Notes under the pieces: model-generated
What the model saw: only the letters and a program-made list of their open reading frames with translations
Databases searched by the model: none
Told to the model about the DNA's origin: nothing
Position numbers and translations under genes: made by a program
Shown: positions 38,778-47,093 of the stretch, in pieces
How the letters are laid out: the number at the start of each line of letters is the position of its first letter
How positions within the stretch are numbered: position 1 is the first letter of the stretch
Assembly (NCBI GenBank): GCA_013176395.1
Contig: JABMLP010000014.1
Coordinates: 1,302,001 to 1,366,000, forward strand
Length of the DNA: 64,000 nucleotides
Direction of reading: 5' to 3'
From: Venturia oleaginea
Taxonomy: Eukaryota; Ascomycota; Dothideomycetes; Venturiales; Venturiaceae

Positions 38778-41700
38778 TTGTCAAAGGAGTCAATTGAGAG
38801 AGTAAATAGTATTTTGAATTCGAACAAAGACACTGATTCACACCGTTCTCGGATAGAAAAAGAATGGGAGCAGTTCAGACCCAAGATGCTCTCCCGCCTT
38901 TTCTACACAAATACTATAGTGAACGATATATACTCTCTTAAAACTCTCCTTGATAATGGATCTAGCTGCTACGCATCAATAAACGAGGAGAAAGCTTCGC
39001 AGATGGACCTTGAAGTACTCCCTATTAGTCCGCGTACTATAGGTGGAGTTCTTAAGGAAGAAGGACAGACCCAAGTGACAAAAATTGCGAAGTTGAACCT
39101 AGATTTAGGGGGACTTATATGCAACGCTTTTGCTTATATAGTCCCGGGACAATTTGAGGATCTTCTACTAGGCAGGCCTTTTCTCAAGGACACCAAAGCC
39201 GTTATCAATGAATCTAAAGGTACTCTTACCTTTGCAAACGGGATTAGCATTCGCGATGCTAAATTTGAAGACAAACTTGATATACAACAAGTAGCGCCCG
39301 TAAGATTCCACCGCCTTGTCACTTCTACACTTGAGAAAATCAAAGACGCGTCTAGAGTATTTGCTGTTACTCTTCGAGATATTGATATTGCCTTGAAGCC
39401 GAAAGTCCCTTTGACAACAGAGCAAATACTGGAATTGCTACCTAAGAGGTTTCATAAGTACGCTGCTGTCTTTGATCCTAAAAGGGCCGAGAGACTACCA
39501 CCGCATCGCCCTGGGATTGATCACGAAATACCTATAGAAGAAGGAAAACCACTTCCTTGGGGACCTCTATATGGTATGGGTCGAGAACAACTCCTTGTTT
39601 TGCGAAGGACTCTTACAGAGCTACTAGATAAAGGCTTTATCCGAGAGAGTAAATCAGTTGCTGCGTCTCCAGTTCTCTTTGTGAAGAAACCAGGAGGGGG
39701 CTTACGCTTTTGCGTAGACTACCGAGCCTTAAACGCAATTACTCGAAAGGATAGGTACCCGCTACCGTTAGTAAAAGAGACTTTACTAACCTTAGCTCGT
39801 GCTAAGTATCTTAGTAAGCTTGATGTAAATGCTGCCTTCCACAAGATTCGAATCGCAACGGGAGATGAGTTCAAAACTGCCTTTCGAACTAGATATGGTC
39901 TATTTGAATGGCTAGTTACTCCCTTTGGCTTAACCGGTGCACCTGCGTCTTTTCAACGGTATATAAACTATATCCTTCGACGATACCTAGACGAGTTCTG
40001 CTCAGCTTATCTAGACGATATAGTAATATACTCTTCAAAGAACCTTAAAGACCATGAAGAAAAGACTGAAAAGATACTTCAAAGCTGCCTTAACGCTGGG
40101 TTATACCTTGATATTCGGAAGTGCGAGTTTAATACCAAACGAGTCAAGTATCTAGGCTTCGTTATAGATACTGAAACGGGCCTACACATGGATCCGGAGA
40201 AGATCAAAGCAATTAAAGAATGGGAACGTCCTACTACTCTACGAGGAGTACGTGGCTTCCTAGGCTTTACAAACTTCTACCGTGACTTTGTAAAAGATAA
40301 CTCAACAATAAGGGAGCCTCTGGTTCGCCTTACAAAGAAGAATACTCCATTTTTATGGGGAAAGGAGCAAGAAGAATCTTTTCAAAAACTTAAGGCAGAG
40401 TTTTGCAAAGAACCTGTCCTGTCTGCACTTGATGAAGATAAGCCTACGCGAGTAGAACCTGATGCTTCAGGCTGGGCTTCCGGAGCAGTACTTAGTCAAA
40501 AAGATGAGCTAGGTAACTGGAAACCATGTGCTTTCTTCTCTACTAAGCACTTGCCAGCCGAATGCAATTATGATATCCACGACAAAGAACTTATGGCTAT
40601 AGTCAAAGCTCTAGTCCATTGGACTAGCGAGCTACTAAGCCTAAGTAAGCCATTCATTATCCTCACAGATCACAAGAACCTTGAGAAGTTTATGGTAAAA
40701 AGGGAACTAAATGAAAGGCAAATGAGATGGGCGCAGATACTAGCTAAGTTTAACTTCAAACTAGGCTATCGCCCAGGCTCTGAATCTGTAGTTCCAGACG
40801 CCTTAACTCGAAGGGATCAAGATCTCCCAAAGGATATTCAAGACCCAAGAATCGTTGAAAGAACTAGAACGTTATTACCTCCAAAGCTTTGGATTAACGT
40901 TCTAGAGGATAAGACTCCTGCAAGAGAAGAAGCTGCCCAAGAAAATGCTCAAGAAGTAGACAAAGAACCTATCCCCTTTATACAAAATCCCTTTCTCTCA
41001 GGTGATCTAAGGGATAGATGGGAAACTGCACTCGAAGGAGATCTAGACTACAGACGTATTTTCCAAAGCGTTCTAAAGCAAGATAGGCAGTTCCCATCTA
41101 AGCTAAAGGTTCCTACTTCTATAGGAGATTGTAAAGTCGAAAATAACCAGCTCTACTATAGAGACCGAATCTGGTTGCCCTCCTACGAGCCTCTCTTAAC
41201 AGGAGTAATTCAAGAAATACACGATTCAGTCCTATCAGGGCATCCTGGACGAGAAGCTACTATTGCTATTCTCTCCAGACAGTTCTACTGGCCGGGATTT
41301 GCTCAAGATATACGTCAGTTTATACGCAATTGTGACGTCTGCGGAAGAACTTCAGTCTGGCGAGACAAAAAGAAAGGTTTACTTAAACCTCTTCCTGTCC
41401 CTAGCCGTATCTGGCAAGATATTTCAGTAGACTTCATAGTCGAATTACCAGAGAGCCAAAGATGCACAAGACTCTGCGTTATTACTGACCGCTTGGGTAA
41501 AGGAACTATCCTGTTCCCAGTGCCTAAAGAACAGTTTGGAGCTGAAGGATTTGCAAAACTATTTATGCAGAACTACGTAAGATTACACTGGCTTCCTAGA
41601 TCTCTAGTCTCAGATAGGGACACGCAATTTGTTAATGCTTTCTGGAAAGAAGTTTGTCACCTTCTTAAGATAGAGAGAAGACTCTCTACAGCGTATCACC

Positions 41701-42563
41701 CTGAGACTGATGGATCTACGGAAAGAAGAAATCAAGAAGTTGAAGCCTATCTACGTAAGTTCTGTACATTTAGTCAGAACGACTGGGTCGAGCTCCTGCC
41801 TATTGCTCAAATATGCCTCGATAATAGACCAAACCAAGCTACGGGCCTATCGCCTTTCTTCTTAACCCACGGTTATAACATTGAGCATATAGGAACTGTT
41901 GAAGCTCCCCAGGAAACCCCTAAGAATCCAAAAGAAAAAGCACAAGATCTTGTAGCAAAATTGAAGGACGCACAAGAATGGGCAGAAACGTCAATGGTAT
42001 CAGCTCAGCAACAGCAAGAATACTACTCTAATAGAGATCGTGCTCCGGCTGACTCTTTTAAAGTGGGAGACAAAGTCTGGCTCAACCTAAAGAACGTAAA
42101 AACCCTACGTCCTTGTAAGAAACTAGACTGGATTCATGGGAAGTATACAGTTACACGAGTTATCAACTCAATGTCTTACGAGCTTGATACACCCAGAGGA
42201 ATCCACAACCGATTTCATACGTCTTTACTTAGGAGAGCTGGCACAGATCCCCTACCTTCACAAATACAAGATAATACACAGCCGCCTCCTATAGTAACTG
42301 AACAAGGAGACGAGGAATACGGTATCGAGGCTATTCTAGCCGCAAGATGGCGCCGGCGAGGTCGACAACAAACGCGAGAAGTCTTAGTTAAGTGGGTAGG
42401 CTACGTTGATCCTACGTGGGAACCCCTTAGCGAACTCCAACAAACTACAGCTCTGGACGCTTTTGAAAGTGCCTACGGCAACGTTCTTGAAAACGACGGA
42501 CCTATACTACGCCCTCAGAGACTACGCTCACATCGATCTACAAGAGAGGGGGGGAGGGGATAA
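38778..42563 (+). CDS. pol: Gypsy-2 Pol polyprotein (copy D)
   Basis: 1261 aa, with the sequence and domains of copy A (D-N-G protease, RT with YLDD, RNase H, DD35E integrase, chromodomain). Open throughout and expressed by -1 shift from gag. Confidence 0.93.
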   Translation: MSKESIERVNSILNSNKDTDSHRSRIEKEWEQFRPKMLSRLFYTNTIVNDIYSLKTLLDNGSSCYASINEEKASQMDLEVLPISPRTIGGVLKEEGQTQVTKIAKLNLDLGGLICNAFAYIVPGQFEDLLLGRPFLKDTKAVINESKGTLTFANGISIRDAKFEDKLDIQQVAPVRFHRLVTSTLEKIKDASRVFAVTLRDIDIALKPKVPLTTEQILELLPKRFHKYAAVFDPKRAERLPPHRPGIDHEIPIEEGKPLPWGPLYGMGREQLLVLRRTLTELLDKGFIRESKSVAASPVLFVKKPGGGLRFCVDYRALNAITRKDRYPLPLVKETLLTLARAKYLSKLDVNAAFHKIRIATGDEFKTAFRTRYGLFEWLVTPFGLTGAPASFQRYINYILRRYLDEFCSAYLDDIVIYSSKNLKDHEEKTEKILQSCLNAGLYLDIRKCEFNTKRVKYLGFVIDTETGLHMDPEKIKAIKEWERPTTLRGVRGFLGFTNFYRDFVKDNSTIREPLVRLTKKNTPFLWGKEQEESFQKLKAEFCKEPVLSALDEDKPTRVEPDASGWASGAVLSQKDELGNWKPCAFFSTKHLPAECNYDIHDKELMAIVKALVHWTSELLSLSKPFIILTDHKNLEKFMVKRELNERQMRWAQILAKFNFKLGYRPGSESVVPDALTRRDQDLPKDIQDPRIVERTRTLLPPKLWINVLEDKTPAREEAAQENAQEVDKEPIPFIQNPFLSGDLRDRWETALEGDLDYRRIFQSVLKQDRQFPSKLKVPTSIGDCKVENNQLYYRDRIWLPSYEPLLTGVIQEIHDSVLSGHPGREATIAILSRQFYWPGFAQDIRQFIRNCDVCGRTSVWRDKKKGLLKPLPVPSRIWQDISVDFIVELPESQRCTRLCVITDRLGKGTILFPVPKEQFGAEGFAKLFMQNYVRLHWLPRSLVSDRDTQFVNAFWKEVCHLLKIERRLSTAYHPETDGSTERRNQEVEAYLRKFCTFSQNDWVELLPIAQICLDNRPNQATGLSPFFLTHGYNIEHIGTVEAPQETPKNPKEKAQDLVAKLKDAQEWAETSMVSAQQQQEYYSNRDRAPADSFKVGDKVWLNLKNVKTLRPCKKLDWIHGKYTVTRVINSMSYELDTPRGIHNRFHTSLLRRAGTDPLPSQIQDNTQPPPIVTEQGDEEYGIEAILAARWRRRGRQQTREVLVKWVGYVDPTWEPLSELQQTTALDAFESAYGNVLENDGPILRPQRLRSHRSTREGGRG

Positions 42564-42895
42564 TGTTAAGGGATGGAATCCTTCTCTCTAGCTTATCCAT
42601 GACTGGATTTCCAATTGTTCTCTTGTTATTCTGCAAGCTGTCATGTTCTATTTTGCAAGCTGTCATGTTCTATTTTGCAAGCTGTCATGTTCTATTTCGC
42701 AAGCTGCCATGTTCTATTTTGCAAGCTGTCACGTTTCCATTTAAAGATACTTTCTAGAAGGATCTATTGTAAGAGGAGGATTATATATACTAGCTATCCT
42801 TCCTGTACTTACACTTTCTTCTCTGTACTTAGATACTTGAAATATAAGCTGTCTTCCCTCACTTGCGAAACACCTTTGAGGGTTGAACTCTTACA
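42564..42895 (+). repeat. Gypsy-2 copy D 3' LTR
   Basis: Preceded by the purine tract GAGAGGGGGGGAGGGGATAA; followed by target duplication GTATG. Confidence 0.92.
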
Positions 42896-43634
42896 GTATG
42901 GCACAAACCAATTCGGGGTTGGGAATACAATGGCTGCTGTCAAAGTTATCAGTAGATACCCAAGCATGAGAAAGAATCCGGAACACGATCTTCACTGGAT
43001 GATTCCATCGAACTGGTACAAAGTCAAAGAATGCCCACTGTGGGAGCACAAGTCCGAGGAAGACCCAGGAGAACCAGATTGGGAATTCCACTGGGTTCAC
43101 GAAAAGGAAGTCAACAATACGACCCTCAGGAAGATCATGAAAATCCCAAACATCAGTACAGATGTACAGCACGTCCACCACAGACACTCACCTATGAATT
43201 GCTGCGAGTACGAGGAATGCGATTTACCTCAGCACCAGGAAATGAAAGACCTTGGAGAAATACTCCAAGAGTTGCCAGCCATTTCCGGGAGTTGGTCTAC
43301 ACCAAACGAAAACGAATCTCTACAGACTATGTCGGGCGACGACAGTGAGTCTACAGTAGAAGACAACTCCAACGAAGGAGAATTGAAGGAAGATCTAGAG
43401 TTTATGACCTTCCGGCTCTCACGTTTGACACGAGACGTTGAACGAGCAATTGATCAGGACGATTCTCAGTGCAAAGACGTCCATCCAAATGCATGCCTTG
43501 ACTTCACCTGCCCATACCATCCGAATGGGGCAAGGAACCTTCGACACCTTGTCAGACGATTGGACATCGCAGTCAAAACAAAGCAAGCACGCAAATGGCA
43601 TGAGAATTCGGGAAACGAGGAGGATCAACAGTAG
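42896..43634 (+). pseudogene. gag: Element E gag remnant, 3' part
   Basis: Continues the frame of 36303-36711 exactly when copy D and one GTATG are removed (AEY then GTNQFG). Cys/His-rich segments (HHRHSPMNCCEYEECDLPQH and CLDFTCPYHPN) may be atypical RNA-binding knuckles; there is no standard CCHC. Ends at TAG within a possible stem (43622-43653). Confidence 0.65.
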
Positions 43635-43645
43635 AGAAGGCCCTG

Positions 43646-45965
43646 TTGAATCCTAATGAAGCGCCTCATTTTCTGAACAACCTTGGTACATCCAAGATGC
43701 TGGTCGAAGGAAAGGACGACGTACCAGCATGGGCCTTCATCGACACTGGTGCCGATAGGAATCTTCTAAGCGAGAAATTGGTCGACGAATGGAAACTACC
43801 CGTACGGTCGAAACGGCATCCATATCCACTAACTATCGCTGATGGAAGACCTGTCAACTTCAATGGAGGCATAGTGATCTACGAAGCAGACATAATCTTG
43901 TGGATACAAGGGAGGAAAGAACAGATTGTTCTAGACGTCACGAATATTGGAGACTCGGATTTGATCATTGGTCTGCCATGGCTTCGAACTCACAATCCGC
44001 ATATCGACTGGAGAACATTGACGCTCACGTTCCCAGACCAACGATATCCCGTGCAGGCTAGCATGCGCGCTAGAACACGGACAGCACAAAGACCTTTGCG
44101 GAAAAGGCCTACACACGTTGAAGTGGCATACTGCTATCGTCTCCAGACAGAGGAGGATAGGTCAGTGTTCCAAATTCCCCATGGGTACCAGGAATTTGCA
44201 GAACTTTTTAAAGGGGAATCGATCGAAGATTCTCTTCCACCACACCAACCATGGGATCATGAGATCGAGCTCAAGAATAATGAACAACCAAAGAAGTTCA
44301 AGATCTACCCATTGAGGAAAGATCAGCTTGAAACCCTTCGTGAATATATCGACGATTTCACGAAGAAGTTCATCCGGGAGTCGAAGTCACCCGCCGGATA
44401 TTCAGTTTTCTACGTACCCAAGCCCGATGGTTCACAACGATTGTGTGTCGATTACCGACATCTAAATGAGATTTCGGTGAAGAATGCGTACACGCTGCCT
44501 TTAATCCAGGAGTTGAGGGACAGACTCCAAGGAGCCAGATGATTCACGAAATTCGATATTCCTGCGGCTTTTCATCGAATTAGGATTAAGGAAGGTGACG
44601 AGTGGAAGACAGCATTCCGCACTCACCTTGAGCACTACGAATACCTTGTCATGCCCTTTGGTTTGACAAACGCCCCTGCGACGCTGCAAGCCTATATGAA
44701 CAATGTGCTTCGCGAGCACTTAGACAAGTTTGTGTCTGTTTATATGGATGACATTTTGGTTTACTATCGAACGTTCGAAGAACACGCCAATCACGTTCGA
44801 ACCGTCCTCCGCGCACTACAGATATTTAACTTGCGGCTGAAACCCTCGAAAAGCGAATTCCACAAGCAACGAATCAAGTTCGTTGGATGTTTTGTCTCTC
44901 AAGATGGACTTGAGATGGATCCGGAAATTTACCAGAAGGTCCGCGATTGGCCGGTACCCTCGAACGTCAAAGGAGTACAGTCATTTCACGCCTTCGCGAA
45001 TTATTATCGACAATTCATCGAAAGCTTTTCCGAAGTTGCAGAGCCCCTCACGGGATTGATGAAGAAGGGGATTACCTTGGAATGGAACGAGCATGCGCAA
45101 AAGGCCTTTGACGCACTCAAGATACGGTTAACAACACCACCCATTCTGCAACTGTTTAACTCAGAAAAAACAGCCACAGTCGAGGCGGATGCGTCCGATC
45201 GAGCCCTCGGAGCATGTCTCAGCCAACCTGATTCAGATGGAAAGCTAAGACCAGTAGCTTACCACGCACGAAAATTCCTGAAAGCAGAAGTCAACTACTC
45301 CACTTCAGACAAGGAACTCATGGCCATAGTTGATGCCTTCAAGCACTGGAAGCATTATCTTGAAGGAGCGAAACACAAGATTACCGTGTATTCCGATCAC
45401 AAGAACCTGCGGAATTTCACGACGACAAAGGAATTGAATCGACGGCAACTAAGATGGTCAGAAGAACTGTCATTTTACAACTTCCATATCCTTTACAAGA
45501 AAGGAAAGGAAAACGTTAACGCCGATGCATTAAGTCGACGAGAAGACTTCATGGCAGGAGAAAAAGAGAAAGTCGAACGCGCTTTGTTCCGACAGAAGGT
45601 GATGCACTTGTGCACCAAGTCTCATCACTTCAGACAGGAAAGTCCTCTTATTGGCAAGAGGTCAGGAACGCGCAGCAAAGGATCCAGATGTACAAGGCTA
45701 CATTCAATCAGCAGATCAGAATACTCGTATTGAAGACGGATTGCTCCTCTTCAACAACTTGGTATATCTTCCCACGAGCCTTAGGAAACAGTACATCCTA
45801 CATCAACACGAATCTCCACTCAATGGTCATTGCCGACCAGAGATTGTCCTTTCACGACTTCAGAATACCTTCTACTTCCCGCGCATGCGACAGGAAGTTT
45901 TCAAGGAAATAGGAAAGTGTGTTCTTTGCAAAAAGGCCAAGTACGAACGACAGAAACTGTCGCAT
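43646..45965 (+). pseudogene. pol: Element E pol remnant: protease, RT, RNase H, integrase zinc finger
   Basis: -1 frame to gag. Protease AFIDTGADRNLL (canonical DTG) and LIIGLPWL; RT with YMDD (SVYMDDILVYY) and LVMPFGLTNAPA; RNase H (VEADASDRALGA, SDHKNLRNF). An in-frame TGA at 44540-44542 replaces the Trp expected before FTKFD (TGG to TGA). A frameshift near 45590 is followed by the integrase HHCC-like region (LPTSLRKQYILHQHES ... CVLCKKAKYERQK). The integrase core is absent: the sequence switches near 45964 to a Gypsy-2-like pol end. Confidence 0.8.
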
Positions 45966-46083
45966 TAGATACCTTTGAAAGTATCTACGGTGATGTTTTT
46001 CAAAACGACGGACCGAGTCTACGTCCTCCTAGGCGTACAAAAAGCAGAACCGCCCCAACGGAAACGGGGGAGAAGAAGGGTAA
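45966..46083 (+). pseudogene. Gypsy-2-like pol end fused to element E
   Basis: Encodes ALDTFESIYGDVFQNDGPSL, homologous to the C-terminus of Gypsy-2 Pol (ALDAFESAYGNVLENDGPIL), in a different frame from the preceding integrase, then the purine tract GGGGGAGAAGAAGGG and the 3' LTR. Confidence 0.8.
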
Positions 46084-46364
46084 TGTCAAAGGATAGATCC
46101 TTTCTCAACTTATCCTGGATGGATTCTTAGCACTACCTGGTAGTTCTCACGTGCGCCTAGCAGGGATTATTCAGGGACCGTTTCACATGCGCTTCTACTC
46201 CTTTCTATTCTCTTCTCAGGACAGCATGTCCTTTTCCTACTTGGAAGATTATATATACAAGTTGTTCTTCCTGTACCTACACTTTCTTCTTTGTACTTAG
46301 ATACTTTGAAATACAAGCAGTCTTCTCTCACTTGCGAAACACCTTTGAGGGTTGAACTCTTACA
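46084..46364 (+). repeat. Element E 3' LTR
   Basis: Identical to the 5' LTR except for four differences clustered within ~27 nt just after GTACTTAGATA, where it has the second U5 variant (TTTGAAATACAAGCAGTCTTC). Followed by TCAAA. Confidence 0.85.
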
Positions 46365-46369
46365 TCAAA

Positions 46370-46593
46370 GGTGTTTCGCAAGTGAGGGAAGACAGCTTGT
46401 ATTTCAAAGTATCTAAGTACAAGGAAGAAAGTGTAAGTACAGGAAGGATAGCTTGTATATATAATCCTCCTATTACAAATAGATCCTTCTAGAAAGTATC
46501 TTTAAATGGAACATGACAGCTTGCAAAATAACAAGAGAACAATTGGAAATCCAGTCATGGATAAGCTAGGGAGAAGGATTCCATCCCTTAACA
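46370..46593 (-). repeat. LTR F, remainder
   Basis: Inverted Gypsy-2-type LTR continuing the piece at 34548 once E is removed. Only one copy of the 22-bp unit, so the full LTR was ~245 bp. Ends CCCTTAACA. Confidence 0.8.
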
Positions 46594-46598
46594 GTAGC

Positions 46599-46909
46599 TG
46601 TAAGAGTTCAACCCTCAAAGGTGTTTCGCAAGTGAGAGAAGACTGCTTGTATTTCAAAGTATCTAAGTACAGAGAAGAAAGTGTAAATACAGGAAGGATA
46701 GCTCGTATAAATAATCCTCCTCTTACAATAGATCCTTCTAGAAAGTATCTTTAAATGGAAACGTGACAGCTTGCGAAATAGAACATGGCAGCTTGCGAAA
46801 TAGAACATGACAGCTTGCAAAATAGAACATGACAGCTTGCAGAATAACAAGAGAACAATTGGAAATCCAGTCATGGATAAGCTAGAGAGAAGGATTCCAT
46901 CCCTTAACA
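46599..46909 (-). repeat. solo LTR of Gypsy-2 (311 bp variant)
   Basis: Complete LTR from TGTAAGAG to CTTAACA with target duplication GTAGC on both sides (46594-46598 and 46910-46914). A solo LTR with a duplication arises by recombination between the two LTRs of an inserted element. Confidence 0.9.
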
Positions 46910-47093
46910 GTAGCATTCTTGAAAAGCGAAGTCCTTTTTGGTTAAACCTCAGTCTTCGATGACGAGGGTCTTGGGAAGGTTGACGATAAGACCGGAATAT
47001 GGACTGACCTTGGGAATGAGACTGTGTAGCAAACTACTCTACCGAGACGCTCCCAATGCAACTTCCAAGCCCCCCTCTGGCATCTATCTCCTC

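Larger units (their letters stand above)
36712..42895 (+). mobile_element. Gypsy-2 copy D: intact chromovirus inserted in element E
   Basis: 332-bp LTRs at 36712-37043 and 42564-42895 with the same sequence as in copy A, target duplication GTATG (36707-36711 and 42896-42900). Proposed RNA start at 36973 and primer site at 37045-37055. Leader 664 nt, longer than in copy A. Complete gag and pol. The youngest layer of this part of the block. Confidence 0.93.
34569..46364 (+). mobile_element. Element E: chimeric LTR retrotransposon, hosting Gypsy-2 copy D
   Basis: LTRs at 34569-34848 (280 bp) and 46084-46364 (281 bp), target duplication TCAAA at 34564-34568 and 46365-46369. LTRs, leader (to ~36142), pol tail (from ~45964) and polypurine tract resemble Gypsy-2, but the body between them is gag/pol of a different Gypsy family with a canonical DTG protease. 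Its coding regions are broken (stop, frameshifts), so it was probably moved by proteins of a relative. Copy D splits it at 36712-42895; removing D restores the gag frame exactly. Confidence 0.85.
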
